DNA of 64,000 nt from Rhipidocladum racemiflorum (GCA_036346355.1 JAYEVF010000051.1:1-64000), one strand, 5' to 3'. Shown: positions 44,501 through 57,379, counted from the stretch's first letter. A program made the numbers and translations. The notes: generated from the letters alone by a model not told the origin.

Positions 44501-47230
44501 CAATGCCACAACCGCCCACCTGATTACTCTTGCCACATGCCCTGGCCGAAATCGTTTATCAAACCCCGCTTGATTACCATGCACCACGTGCCATCAACAT
44601 CACATGATACTTTTCCAAAACAGGTTCAATATATCATTAACTCCATATTAGCATTTGATTGTCCAAAATCATGTCATGAGCACGTAGCAGGTCTAAGCAG
44701 CATACTACAACGATCTAAACCCATGTTGGCAATTTAATAATGTCCAACTAGTAAACCACAACTAGGGTGACAAAGGGTCATGGCACATACTTAAGTAATC
44801 AAGGTGTCATATAGCAAATTGGTATTTATCTAAACCCCATGTTTAAACAAAGTATCTTTCTAATTGAACTAGCATGCAATAGTTTAAATCAAAATAGATT
44901 TCGAAATAGGATCAATATGGTCAAAGCACAACTTGCCTTCAAAAAGTACTTGCTCTTGGTCTTGAGTTGGATCCTGAGTCAACACTTCTCCTTCGAATCC
45001 TTCCGGCACTTCAACGTCTACTCGTAAAGCGTGCAAATAGCAAATACACAAATAAACACTAGGCAAAAAGATCCCAAAACTCCAAATAAAATCCATAAAC
45101 AGAGAGAACATAATTTTCTGGATTTTTAGAAACTGGAATCGTCAAATTTGGAGTTAAAGCATAAAAGTTATGATTATTTAAAGTTTAAATAATCAATTAA
45201 ATAATATTACAGAGAAAAACTTTAGTCCAAAAATTAAATAAAATTCATATTTAGGTAGATCTCAATTTTATACAAATTTAGAAATTTGAATCGCTCAAAT
45301 CGGAGTTGAAACGCAAAAGTTACAAGCGTTTGAAGTTTTGAAATTCAAATCAATTATTAAACTGATTTATTAAATCATTTTCTTTTTTCGGAAATTAATT
45401 ATTGCGTCAGCATGGACACGTGTCAGCTCCTGATTGGCTGGCTGACGTCAGCCGGTCCATGGACTTGGTCCACGCTTGGCTCGGGTCTACGGTGGACTCG
45501 GTCCACGGCTCCACGTGAGACTGACATGTGGGTCCACTCGGGTGACGCGTCATCGGCCGACGTCGGCGAGCTCACCACGGCTTCGGCGGTGGGGTCCATC
45601 TGTGGCGTCATTCTTGCGCGTCGGCGCCGGGACAGACCAGCGACATGCGGGCCGCCATGACGTCATCGTGGACGTCATGGTGCGATTTGGTCGGGCGGCC
45701 GACATGCGGGCCCGGCGTGTCGAGACACATTCTCTGGCGGCCGATCACCGATCACGGGCGGTTGGCCTTCGCCACGCGGCTAGATCTAGGCCGTTGATTT
45801 GAAAATCAACGGCCCGCATTGATCTGGTGTTACGCGTTTGGGGTGAACGCGGTTAATCTGGACCGTTGGATTTAGATCCAATGGTTGAGATTGGATCTAG
45901 AGATCGTGAACGAAACCTCACCGTCGCGATGGCGTGGCAAGATCTGGATCGTCGCGATCTTGATCGGACGGCCGAGATAGCTCGAGCGGCGGCAATGGCG
46001 TCGCGCGGCTTGGCGGCCGGAGCTGATGACGATGACACGCCCGACGGCGCTGCAGGGCCCCTCCGGCGAAGTGGATGGTAGGCACGGGTGCGCCTTGACG
46101 CAAGGGATCTGGATCTGGGGTCAACGTCGGCGGAGGATGGCGGACGGTGGCGGAAACGGCGCGAAACCGCGGCGGAGTGCTTTACCAACTCCGGCGAGCA
46201 ATAGCAGCGAGACGGTGGGGATCCTAGCGGCGTGAGCTAGGGTTTCGGGACCGGCGTGGGATGGCGATCCTCGAGTGCGATCCGGCATTAAATAGCCGGA
46301 GGCGTGCTCGGGCGGAACCCTAGTCGGTCACGGGCGGCTCTCACCGGCGGAGTCCGGCTCGGACTCGGCGGAGACGACGCAATCGCAGCCGTCCACGTGG
46401 CGCGATCAACGGCCCCGATCGCACGGGCGCGACCGGGTCCGGTCCGGACACGGCTCGGGTCGGGGTCGGCGGATCTCAGCCGTTGGATCTTGATCCAACG
46501 GTTGGGATTGATTAGGGTTAGGAGTGGGTTCGGTCGAGTCACGTGGCTCGGGTCGGACTCGAACACGAGTCTGACTCGGGCTCGGTCGGATGAACAGTAC
46601 TTGACCCGAGTTTGATTTTCCAGCGATTTAATATTTAAAATAATTCCTAGTAATTCATTTAATTCATTAAAAATAGCAAATGACTCAGAAAAATTCCAGA
46701 AAAATTCTGGAAAATACTTTGGATCATTTTGGACTCAAATAAAATATTTCCAACAAAAATTTATTTGCAAAATTAAATTCTTCAATTATTTCAAAATGGA
46801 ATAAATCCAAATAAATTCCAGAAAATTCCAAAAATTCACCAAAGTGCCAAATCACACATGAATTTAGGAAAAGTAAAATTTTGGGGTGTTACACCGCCGA
46901 ACTCCAAGGTTTCGACACCCTCGCTGCAACCGAAGGCAAGTCTCCTTAACGCATGTTGATCCTATGTTTACAAATGTGTTTACCAGGTTTTATAAACTTG
47001 CATGCTATGTTTATCATCGTATGTCAAATATAAGTGAATAGTTAATCCCACTTGCGATTACCTCCTTTGTTATTGAAATCTATGTTTACCTGTAACCCTA
47101 GGACATTTGATGTGCCATGTTTACCTTATATGGTGACCTTTGTTGAATAGTACGGTAGAATCGCTTAGGGCCCACATTGATGAAAATGACCCATGGGTGG
47201 GATTATATAAAAATGATGATTTCAAGTGTA
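41531..47230 (+). mobile_element. Long LTR (outer), split by a nested element
   Basis: It starts TGTAACATCCTCAG and is similar throughout its first 1.87 kb to the reverse complement of 22802-20930 (tttaaattaagtaaattcaa, ggtgtttatattaaccc, ttcctgccagtactaatt). At 43405 it is broken by another LTR-like element. It resumes at 46894, with caaggcaagtctccttaacgc-like sequence matching the other member at 20.9 kb. Recognisable similarity fades near 47100-47230, and no right end or target duplication was found. The GC-rich 42.7-43.1 kb part gives several long false open frames. Confidence 0.78.
43405..46893 (-). mobile_element. Nested long solo-LTR-like element, 3.5 kb
   Basis: It starts TGTCGGGACCCCG, ends GGGGTGTTACA, and has a perfect target duplication CCGCC (43400-43404 and 46894-46898). 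Read on the minus strand it begins TGTAACACCCC. There are no internal genes. It shares the block ctctgcagag...acccacaag (44115-44145) with the elements at 18424 and 58365, so all three belong to one broad LTR group. The GC-rich 45.4-46.6 kb part yields open frames on both strands that are not genes. Confidence 0.9.
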
Positions 47231-48006
47231 CTTTGGAAATGGTTATATGAGTTTGGTGCTGTTTTTCTAAAATAAAAAGAAAAGGGAAAAGGATTTGGAC
47301 TTGGGCGGAATGGAATATCGGGTCGGTGCGGATTAAGCACTAGTTTGCATTGTGCAAGTGCCGCCCCAAGTGTTAAGGACCCAAGTTCCAAAAGTTCTGG
47401 GACATCCGGAGTATCCGGATCAGCATCCGGAATGTCCGGATACAACCCGGAATGTCCGGACGAAATGTCCGGAGTATCCGGATTGGGCTGACCGAACACC
47501 CCAACCCGGAGTGTCCGGACTGGATGTCCGGAGTGTCCGGGTTGATTCTACCGAAGACCCCAACCCGGAGTCTCCGGGTTGAGCATCCGGAGAGTCCGGA
47601 TTGTGCGTGGGTTGAAATAAAAGTCCCGTTTCTTGGCTTCCCCACCTCATTTCCTTTTCCCCACTTTGGTTCCCCACCAGTGTGTACCTTCCTCCTCCAC
47701 GCTAGCTCCACTCCGGCGAGCCCCCACCGGCCGGTGACCTTCCCGGCTGCTCCTCCATCCCGGGGAACTCCTCCTCACACCGGTGTTCTCCTTCCTCCAC
47801 CCGGCGTTGCTTCTCCTCCATCTTCCATTGGAGGTAGGTCTTTCTCTTGGGGGTTGATTCGTGGGTTCCTTGGGTTCTAAGGCCGTCCTTGGTGGGTTTG
47901 GAACTTAGGGTTGGATTTGAGAGTTTGGGAATGAACCTTGGAGTTCTAGGGTTTTGAGGTGTGGTGATTCTTGGGGTTGGATTTGGGAATGTAGGGTGCT
48001 TAGGTT
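47231..48006. other. Transposon-derived DNA with TCCGGA array
   Basis: Its sequence style (tttctcttgggggttgattc, a GC-rich cct-rich block, then gtttggaacttagggttgg) resembles grass LTR sequence, but borders are not visible. The CACTA element at 48007 is inserted in it. No host gene is seen. Confidence 0.5.
47398..47602 (+). repeat. Array of palindromic TCCGGA motifs
   Basis: About 15 ccgga/tccgg half-sites occur in 205 bp, mostly as pairs ccgga(a/g)t(g/a)tccgg spaced 5-10 bp apart, with a larger repeat around ccgaa(c/g)accccaacccgga. Every pair is an inverted repeat, so the array is CpG-rich and symmetrical. Confidence 0.88.
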
Positions 48007-48032
48007 CACTACTACAGAAATGCTTATATTAG

Positions 48033-48450
48033 ACTCACCATCACAGACGGTTTTAAAAAACCGTCTGTAATATAGAACATCACAGACGATTCTATAAACC
48101 AACCGTCAGTGAAACTATCACAGACCATTCCTCGTCTGCCATCCCAGACGGTTTGAATACAAAACCGTCTGTGAATTTATCACAGACGGTTTTATGAAAT
48201 AACCGTCTGTGATATACTTAACTATCACAGACGGTTTAGTGTATATAACCGTCTGTAATACATCACCGACGGTTTGTACACATCACCGTCTGTAATCTTC
48301 CCTATATCACAGACGGTTATTTTATAGAACCGTCTGCGATAAAGTTTGCCTATATATAGGCCCGAGCGCAAGTTCGAGTTTGTGGTCCCTGGCTGGGATG
48401 AAATGCTAAGACCGTTATATCACCGACGGTTTGGCAATAGAACCGTCTGT
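48033..48450 (+). promoter_or_regulatory. Subterminal inverted-motif array, left
   Basis: About nine units of acagacggtt-n(5-14)-aaccgtctgt occur in both half-site orientations. In En/Spm such subterminal repeats bind the element-encoded regulator and are needed for transposition. The same role here is inference. Confidence 0.85.
48350..48359 (+). promoter_or_regulatory. TATA box of the TNP2 gene
   Basis: ctatatatag lies just inside the subterminal array, about 420 bp before the first coding ATG. The intervening DNA has the A/T-rich look of an untranslated leader or intron. Confidence 0.55.
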
Positions 48451-48776
48451 AAGCTTATATAATAAGTGATTCTTGTGATCTAATTAAGGTTAGTAATGGA
48501 TAATTGCATTATATATATTAATTCAGATCTAAGGTTAGTAATGGATATAAAATTGCCTTATATATATTAATTCAATATCTAGCTTGGTTATGTAAGAAAT
48601 TTAAGATTGTTTAGATCTAGCTTGTAGATCCATGTTTTGGTGGTGATCTAAGCTAGCTAGTAATTGGATGTTATAATTGCAATATTATTTTTCAAGCTTT
48701 AACTTGTTAAGGAAATTGTACTTAATCAGTTCAAAAGATGGTTCTAATTGGATCGAATATTACATGTGTAGCATAG

Positions 48777-51700
48777 ATGGATCGAAGCTGGATGTACGCT
48801 GAGGACTGTACGAGTGTGGAGTACATTAATGGCGTCTCCACTTTTAGAAGAGCTGCAGAGGAGGACATGTTTAATAAGGGAGTGCAGTATATGCCTTGTC
48901 CATGCATCGATTGCGAGAATATGATGATGTTTCGAAACTCAGCGCAGATCGAAGCACACTTGATTATGCGAGGTTTCAAAAAGGGGTATACATGTTGGAC
49001 CAGTCACGGCGAAGAGCAGAATATACAAGAAGCAGGTGAATCGTTAACATCTTCGACGAAGTCAACGATGTGCCGGATGATCACATTGATTCTGCTTCCG
49101 ACGATGATATGTTGCATGATGACAATCTGGACCAGATGCTGCGCGACACAGAAGGGAACCGTGATGGAAGGGAATATGAAAAATTCATGGGTCTGATGGA
49201 GGACTCGAAGAAACCTTTGTTTGCTGGTTGCAAGGTGAAATACACAAGGTTGTCGTCCGTGCTTGAACTGCTGAAATTGAAGGCAAGCAATGCTTGGTCA
49301 GACAAGAGTTTCACAGCGTTGTTACGTCTATTGGCAGACATGCTTCCAGAGGGAAATGAGTTGCCGACAACAACCTACAAAGCCAAGAAGGTTCTTTGTC
49401 CCTTGGGAATGGATGTAGAAAGAATACATGCATGTCCGAACGATTGTATCCTATACCGCAAAGAGTATGCAAACTTGCATGTATGTCCGGTGTGCAAAGC
49501 ATCCCGGTACAAGCGTAAGAGTCATTCAGATGAGGAGGTGAAGAAAGGAACTCCTGCTAAGATGGCATGGTATCTGCCTCTAATTCCCCGATTGAAGCGT
49601 TTGTTCGCTAACCCAAAGGAGGCAAAACTGCTGTGTTGGCACTCCGAGAAGCGTAAGAACGATGGATTGCTAAGACACCCTGCTGACTCCACCCAGTGGA
49701 GAAACATCGATAGGAGGTATGAAGAATTCGCTGCAGAGATGAGGAATATAAGGTTTGGACTGAGTACAGATGGAATGAATCCTTTCGGTAACATGAGCGT
49801 AGGCATAGCACTTGGCCCGTGAATCTCTGTATCTACAACCTTCCTCCTTGGTTGTGTATGAAGCGAAAGTACATTTTATTGTCTGTGCTTATCCAAGGAC
49901 CGAAACAACCTGGGAACGATATTGATGTGTACCTAGCTCCATTGGTGGAAGATCTAAAAACATTGTGGGTTCCTGTGGTACAGGTTTGGGATGCATACAA
50001 ACGAGAGAACTTCACTTTACACTGCTTGTTGTTCTGCACCATAAATGATTACCCTGCACTTGCTAACCTGTCGGGCCAGAGTACAAAAGGTGCCAAGGCT
50101 TGCACTCACTGCCTAGACGATACTGAGAGTGTGTGGCTGAATCACTCGCGTAAAACCGTGTACATGCGTCACCGTAGGTTCCTTGGGAGGAAACACCCAT
50201 ACCGCAAGATGAAGAAACTATTCGACGGGACGAACGAAAACGGTTCAGCTCCAAGGCCTTTTAGCGGGAGAGATGTTCATGACTTTGTAAAGGATTTGGA
50301 TGTTACGTATGGAAAGGGACGTAAAGCAAGGTCGACCCGTGAGAAGAGCTTGTGGAAGAAGAGATCAATCTTTTGGGACCTACCTTACTGGGAGCACCTA
50401 GAAGTTCGCCACTGCATCGATGTCATGCACGTGGAGAAGAATGTCTGTGATAGCCTAATTGGTCTCCTACTAAACATTAAGGGCAAAACAAAGGATGGTA
50501 TCAACGCATGACTTGACTTAGTCGATATGGGCATAAGACCTGAGTTAGCACCAAAAGAGACCGTTAAAGGTGGTACGTATTGCGAACCAGCTTGTTACAC
50601 TCTGTCAAAGGCCGAAAGAACTGAACTTTGCCAGTGCTTGCATGGTGTGAAAGTTCCGTCCGGCTACTCGTCCAACATGATGAGACTTGTTTCAATGCAA
50701 GATTTAAAATTAATTGGCATGAAGTCTCATGATTGTCATGTGTTGATGACACAAATGCTCCCTATTGCAATTAGAAGTATTTTGCCAATGAAGGTCCGAG
50801 AGACAATCACGAGGCTGTGTTATTTATTTAACACAATCGCTCAGAAGGTCATCGATCCCGAAGGACTAGATGGTCTGCAGGCTGAGGTGGTGATGACTCT
50901 ATGTAATCTTGAGATGTATTTCCCTCCGTCATTTTTCGATATCATGGTCCATCTCATTGTTCACCTTGTAATAGAGATAAAGATGTGCGGGCCTGTGTTC
51001 CTACGTAGCATGTACCCGTTCGAGAGGTATATGGGAATTCTTAAGTCTTATGTACGAAATCGATCTCGTCCGGAGGGTAGCATTGTCGAAGGTTATGCAA
51101 CCGAAGAGGTCGTCGAGTTACGTGTCGATTACATGGCTCAGGCCCAACCAATAGGTGTGCCTCGATCTCGCCATGAGGAGGCTCCAGTGGTATCGGGACC
51201 ATCGGAAGGAAAGCAATCACACTGATCGATTCGTGTGCTCAAGCCCATTTCACGGTTCTACAACACATGACTGTAGTGTCCCCGTACATCGTCGAGCACA
51301 AGCAATGGCTAAGGCAAGAGAATCCAAAGACGACAGAGTCTTGGATCATAAGACAACATAACCTTGAGTTCAACAATTGGTTCAAAGAGCGACCCATCAC
51401 TGGAGCTCGTCATATGACACCTGAAATGGTTGGCAAAAGGCCCGGCTTTTACGGTTGTCACGTGGAAAGGATACGACTTAAATGGATACACATTTTACAC
51501 GATAGATCAGGATTTGAAGAGCACAAACCGAGCAGCGGGGTCCGCATAGATGCGTTGATGCCCATTTGGGTCAACGAGGAGCTCCTACTATGGGTTCATA
51601 GAGGAGATTTGGGAGCTTGACTATGTACTTTTCAAGATCCCACTATTTCGGTGTCGTTGGGTCCACCTCCAGCATGTGAAGGTTGACAAGTACGGCATCA

Positions 51701-51993
51701 CCACTGTGGACCTCAAACGTGTCGGATACAAAGATGAACCATTCGTGCTCGCAAACCAAGTTGTTCAAGTCTTCTATGTTACCGATCCGTCCGACAAGAA
51801 GCGCCACGTAGTTGTTCAGGGAAAAAGGAGGATTGTCGGAGTTGAGAATGTAGTAGATGAGGAAGAGTACAATCAATTTGATGATTTGCCTCCTATCGGA
51901 AATGCCAGCATGGTCCAAGAGGAAAAAATTGAGGAAGTCACCTACACACGCGTCGATCATATGCATTGTGAAGGGCTAATTTTCACTGTATAA
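48777..51993 (+). pseudogene. CACTA transposase TNP2, broken
   Basis: The start ATG at 48777 gives MDRSWMYAEDC, the usual beginning of grass TNP2 proteins, with a transposase-associated Cys motif (CPCIDC near 48900). The main transposase domain follows: MLPEGNELPTTTYKAKKVL (49340), CPVCKASRYKR (49485), FGLSTDGMNPFGNMS (49755), NLPPWLCMKRKYI (49835), QGPKQPGNDIDVYLAPL (49890), RHCIDVMHVEKNVCDSLIG (50410). After it come the conserved C-terminal regions (YTLSKAERTEL 50600, FFDIMVHLIVHL 50935, VERIRLKWIHI near 51460, VDLKRVGYKDEPFVLA near 51710). It would excise and insert the element. Breaks: frame changes near 49050, at 49815 and near 51200, and an in-frame TGA at 50509-50511. It is inactive, but nearly every domain survives, so the decay is moderate. 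Confidence 0.93.
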
Positions 51994-52504
51994 TTACAAT
52001 GTTAATTTGTAAGCAGGAGCATGCATGTATGGATAATAAAGTAATATTTCTGTACTTATGTTATTGCACGCGTGGTTGTAGAGTAGTAGGCCATAGTAAC
52101 TGTAGCCGTCGAATGGATAGTGGAACGGTGTGTACGGGCACCCTTGTGGCTGTGCATGGTGGTCTGTTAGCAACCAAGCTTCGTAAACTTGCAGACATCA
52201 GCAGGTAGGGCATGTTCGGTACATGTTGAGATAGCAGTTCGCTGAGCCACGGAGGTAGCCCATGGGGATGCCGCATAATAAAGTAATATTTTATCTCCGC
52301 TTCTTTTCTTCATGGATGTCGTCGATGGGCTCGGTGCAGGTAGGGCAAGTTCCATAGATTTATTTCCGCTTCTTTTCTTCATGGAGTTTAAATTACGTAC
52401 CCTAGCAGCGAGCTAGCTAAGGTCAAGATGAATGTCTTGCTAAGTTCTATGCTCTGAAGCTCAACTTGCATGAGTATATATACTCCAGAGGAATGGCGTG
52501 CCGT

Positions 52505-52752
52505 ATCACAGACGGTTCTAAACTAGAACTGTCTGTGATATATCATAACACAGACGGTTCTATACCAGAACCGTCTGCAATATGGTAATCTTACAGACGG
52601 TTCTAAACTAGAACCGTCTGTGATATATAGTAACACAGACGGTTCTACACCATAACCGTCTGTAATATTACTCTATTACAGACGGTTATATTTAATAACC
52701 GTCTGCATATTAATATTACAGACGGTTCTAGTTTAGAACCGTCTGTGATATT
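52505..52752 (+). promoter_or_regulatory. Internal inverted-motif array
   Basis: Six units with the same acagacggtt...aaccgtctg(t) core as the left terminus, more uniform than those, here in the middle of the element. It ends 8 bp before a TATA box (52760-52766). Confidence 0.88.
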
Positions 52753-52759
52753 CAAACCC

Positions 52760-52766
52760 TATAAAA
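52760..52766 (+). promoter_or_regulatory. TATA box of the second CACTA gene
   Basis: tataaaa directly after the internal array and about 120 bp before the GC-rich first exon starting at 52888. Confidence 0.65.
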
Positions 52767-53864
52767 CTTCTTCACTTGAAACGTTTTCTACCAGACTTCA
52801 AACGCACGCACACTTCAAACCCTAACGAAGCGGCCGCCTCACGAGCCCGCCGCAGCCTCCCGAGCCCGCCGCTGCCCGAAACACGCTGATGGACACCGAC
52901 GCCGCCTCCCCTAGCCCCGACGCCGCCTCCCCGAGGCCCGCCGCGGCTGCGCCTCCTCCTCCCCGACGGCTGCACCTCCTCCACCCCCGGCGACGTCTCC
53001 TCCTCCCCCGGCGACGTCTGCTCCTCCCCCACAAGGTAAATGACTAATGTGACCCTCCGTGGCCATTTCGGGTGAAAATGTTGTGTTCTTTTATAAGCAT
53101 TTCACTAGAAGATAATGGTGCCTCACTCACCGTGTGATGCTGTAGCAAATTTGTGTTGAACTAACTGCTGATGGATTTTCTTGTAGTTTTAACTCCTAGT
53201 TGTTGCAACATTATGGTGTAGTAAGATAAAAGCGATAATGTGCTTATGCGCTCCAATTTGCGTCACTGTTGTCCAAACATTAGCTACAAATTATTGCACT
53301 AACACTCCATGGTTGCCTATCTGTATGTCTTCATTCAGTTGGAGTGTGTTTAGTTGCTTGTATCAAGGGGTACATTTATGAGATGGTTTTAAAAAAATCA
53401 TCTATGTGTTTCGTTATTTAAATGGAACCATCCCATCCTGAATGGTGGAATACAAATTTGAAAAATATTCTCTATAGATGCTAATCTATTTTATTCACCT
53501 AAAACAATGGAACTATTAGTACATGATTTTTTTCGCCTAAGATCTTGCTAGCCGACCTATGTCTCCATCATCTTGAAACTTAATACAACGACTAAACCTA
53601 CAAAAGAGTTCTCTGTTTGATTCTATTTGGGTACACTAGATTGATGCGAATGGGTGTTGGACGGGAAATGGAGGCGTTACTTTCCCGGTTTTGGCAATAT
53701 TTTTTGGAAGATTGACGGGGTGATCTCGCTGCAATTCGTTTGGAGGAATTGTGTGATGGCTCTACAAAATCCTTGGATTCGATTTGGCTCTACAATGAGA
53801 TGGAAAATGCAAGTCTGCCGTTCCCCACCAAGCGAGTACTCACTCCATCACAATTCACAGCTCT

Positions 53865-54074
53865 CTCTCTCTCTCTCTCACGATGAGCAATTTCTGATAC
53901 CGGTCAATCTGTCGTCCATGCCCTTCAATTCCGTCGTGAGCAAGCGCACGCAAACCTAGAAGAAAAGAAAGATCTCGCTATGATCCAATGTAGTAGCACT
54001 GTAGGTTTCATGCGGTCAGGCGTTGATGCGCAGAGCAGCACCCGACAAGAATCCGCCAAAATGAGTTAAAGTAG

Positions 54075-54105
<31 letters not shown>
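53865..54105 (+). repeat. Two (CT)n microsatellites
   Basis: (CT)n runs at about 53863-53880 and 54076-54105 lie in the long intron of the second CACTA gene. Confidence 0.9.
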
Positions 54106-54108
<3 letters not shown>

Positions 54109-56424
54109 ATGTAATCATGACATGAGAATCTTAACATGCTGTTATAGAGTACCCTTAGTCATAAGAAACTGGATGTTTAGATGTAATAGGCTATGTAGAA
54201 ACAAAAAGATTTAGATGAACGTGGTCGCTACAACATATTTTGTCTTTTCTTTTCTTTTCTTTTCTTTTTCTTTCTGAAGAACAGTGGACATTTCTTCTTT
54301 TCATGTGATGAACACATCCAAACAGTTCCCATCGAAATAATGATGGAATAACATTATTTCAATATTTTCTATCCACCTTAGGACCAACTGAAGGATCTGA
54401 TCAGCCGAGTCAAGTCAAACCAAGTCGCGCTCCAAGAAAAGCAAACAAAAGGCCAACAGGCCGATATAGCATCACGGCGATCGATCCGAAAGATGGGTCC
54501 CCTACCGGATGTAAAAAGGTAGTGAATGCATTACGAACAATGTGCGGGATAGTTGTTCGCGAACGGGTTCCCATCACAATTGTATCCTGGAAGTCAGCGA
54601 TCGACGAAGGCATAACGACACCTTACAGAAATCCTTTCCTCCTTCGATATCCCAGAAGAACTCGAGGCCCCAGTGCGACGGTATGCACTGCTAGTGGCAG
54701 GAAAGGCGTGGAAGACCTTTAAGAGCACACTTGTCAAGGAATACGTCAATAAGGACATGACTCCCTACTCTAAGTACGGGTTCATTACTGAGGATTCATG
54801 GCGACGTTTTGTTCAGATGAAGACGACAGATCAGTTCGTGCTTGAAAGCGAAGCCCACAAGGCCCTGCAGGCAAGGAACACCCACCCCCACAGACTCGGC
54901 ACCGCTGGCTACACGGGGAAGAGGATGCAATGGGACAGGGAGGACGAGGGGGACTCCGCGCCATTTGAATCGATTGTTGACCAGCGCGCCAGAGACTGGC
55001 TAAGAGCGAGGTCATGTGCCACACCATCTGGCACCATATCCTTTACAAACCCTGCGGACGAGGAAGTCTGCCAACGTTTGGTAAGATATCGAACCACCAT
55101 TTTGGTACGTATTTAGTTCCTAACTTCATAAGTGAAATAACTTGTTGGGATCTTGCGGTAGAGTTGAGTGCACAATCTTAGGTGGATCTTTTGTCCCAAG
55201 CAGGAGAGAGATGCACTCTCCACGGCATTGGGAAACAAGGAACACCACAGTGTCGCACGCGAGGCAAAGGGTTTTCGTTCCCTGGAAGACGGGCTTGAAG
55301 ACACCGACATGTACCGGAGTAAGAAGAGAGGTAGAGACGAGCGTGAGAAAAAGATCGTGAAGGATCTTGAGGACAGGCTGAGAGAAGAATTCAATGATAA
55401 GATAAGAAGCCTCGAGGAAAGGCTCAATGCTCAAAACACAAATCATGTGGAAGGCCTAGGGTTCAGCCCCACTACACGTAAGAGCAATTTGTCGTCCGCC
55501 CACGACCAGGAGTAAACACCCGGCAGATTCACATGCTGTGACATCAAGGTATACTAAGTATGATCCCTTGAATGCTCCATAGATATATCTTTTTGGCACA
55601 TTAGCTAATTGGGTACCGTTGTGTAGGAGCCCACGTGGTGCAATCTCCAGGTGAGAGTTGCCAATTGCTCCCTTCCTATACAGGCTGCTTGGGGCCTCGC
55701 GTATCCATCCATTGAAGGGGCGATGGTGCACGGTACCCTGCTAGCGCCGGGTTTCACGAAGGTCAATGTGGACGGCGTTCATGACATTTTCAAGATCATC
55801 ACGCTACAATTGCCTCCAAATGACGAGCTTCAGACAACTGGGGATGTCATCGGCACATTCATCCAAAGTGGCCCGAAATGACATATCTCTAGACATCCAT
55901 CCTCCACCAGAAGTACCTCTACTTCCTCCGCCAGAAGTTGATCCAATTCCCCCCAAATCAGTTATCGTGCCCTCCCCACCCAAAAACATTGACAGTGAGT
56001 TTGATATTGACTTTGACTATGATTGCTCTCTACTCCCCTCGTCTCCCCCGAAGATTTCCGTTCCAACAAAGAAAGGGAAGGGCAAATCGAAAAAGATAGC
56101 GAAGGCCTTGGAGTACTATCCGATGGCCCCGTTGGCCCGGGTATTCAAGCTAGGAGAGCCTTTATTAATGGAAGATCGCATGAAGACATTGACTTACTGC
56201 TGCAAAAGCCTGCATACATACTACATGAGACAAGCTAACAAGCCAGAGAACGAACGTACAACAAGTATCATGGTCCGCTACAAGCCTAAGCATCTGTTCA
56301 ACGAGTCAGCGGGGGGCTACTTCGCGGTCGGCTTCCAGGACCTGTTCGATCTCTTCAACCTCGACGCCTCGCTCTTAAGATGCTGGACATTGTGAGTGTG
56401 TCTTCCCTGTAATACGGATAAATG

Positions 56425-56425
<1 letters not shown>

Positions 56426-56464
<39 letters not shown>
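56426..56464 (+). repeat. (AT)n microsatellite
   Basis: An uninterrupted AT dinucleotide run of about 38 bp in an intron of the second CACTA gene, directly after a splice-donor-like site. Confidence 0.95.
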
Positions 56465-56467
<3 letters not shown>

Positions 56468-57379
56468 AAGTGACCCCTTTGCCTAACTTTTGTATATATA
56501 GATTCATGATACGCGAAGCGAGAACGAACAATACATCGGTGGGTTTCCTCGACCCACTCTTAGTCTCGCAGCCAACAATGAACCAAGATGCAAAAGCAGT
56601 AGAGGAATACGTACGACATGCCTTGGATGCTCAGAAAGATAAAAGCTTCATACTTTTACCCCTTTAACCCAGGGTAAGTGCTGCCCGACTTGGTATACTC
56701 TCATTTGTAATGTGCACACAATACTTTGGTGCTAATTGACCATGGCAACATACCTACGCAGGTTTCACTGGGTTCTAATTGTAATTCATCTGGCCAAGAA
56801 CCGGGTTATTTACGTTGATTCCTCACATACCGGCAACCACGACTTGAACCCTATCGCACGGTTAATCACCAGGTAACCACGTTGTTTAAGGAGCTTGTTG
56901 CTCCTGGAATAGCTGAGGCTAACCTTTCGAAATCACGTAGGACGGTCAAAGCTTTACGAGATCCTTCTGTTCAAGGCGGGGATAAGGCGTTGCAGCACGA
57001 TTTCAAGTTTCCGGTATCCTCTATACAGTATAATCCTATTTCAAACTCCGTAGCCATGATTCTCGAACTAAGCAATTCTATTTTTGCAGTGCCACCAACA
57101 AGGACAGGGCAATAACCGATGTGGATTTTACGTTTGCCATAACATGCATCTCCTCGTCAATGCAACACAAATGAGTAAGGATAAAACTTCGTTGCAAGAC
57201 AAGGATCTGGCGTCCATTCGAGGAAAACTTTGTTTTTTCCTAGTCACTGAAGTCATTAGTAAAAAAGGCGAGTTCTACGCAGGTGCCTAACTGCAAGAGT
57301 TAGGTTTATCTCTGTATTGCCACTTGTACTGTCATTAGTCAAAGCAATTCTAATTTTCCAGTTATTTGCTGAAATGGAT

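Larger units (their letters stand above)
52888..57289 (+). pseudogene. Second CACTA gene with Ulp1-like C-terminus
   Basis: The likely first exon (52888-53036) starts MDTDAASPSPDAAS, is Ala/Pro-rich, and ends at donor acaag/gtaaat. A long intron follows. Then come RERVPITIVSWKSAIDEG (54555), VRRYALLVAGKAWKTFK (54675, different frame), DSWRRFVQMKTTDQF (54795) and an acidic/basic coiled region (KDLEDRLREEFNDKI 55365). VAWGLAYPSIEGA-like and GFTKVNVDGVHDIFK lie at 55690-55790, then a Pro-rich stretch and FKLGEPLLMEDRMKTL (56145). The end resembles a C48/Ulp1 cysteine peptidase: WVLIVIHLAKNRVIYVDSS (56770) and QGQGNNRCGFYVCHNM (57100) carry His, Asp and Cys positions. It closes at FYAGA and a stop. 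Such proteins accompany TNP2 in grass CACTAs; their exact role is unsettled. Frame changes near 54630 and 55870 and a stop after 56640 break it. Confidence 0.85.

Noticed and set aside
45412..46615. Several GC-rich open frames on both strands
   Set aside because: They lie inside the nested LTR-like element; composition keeps many frames open.
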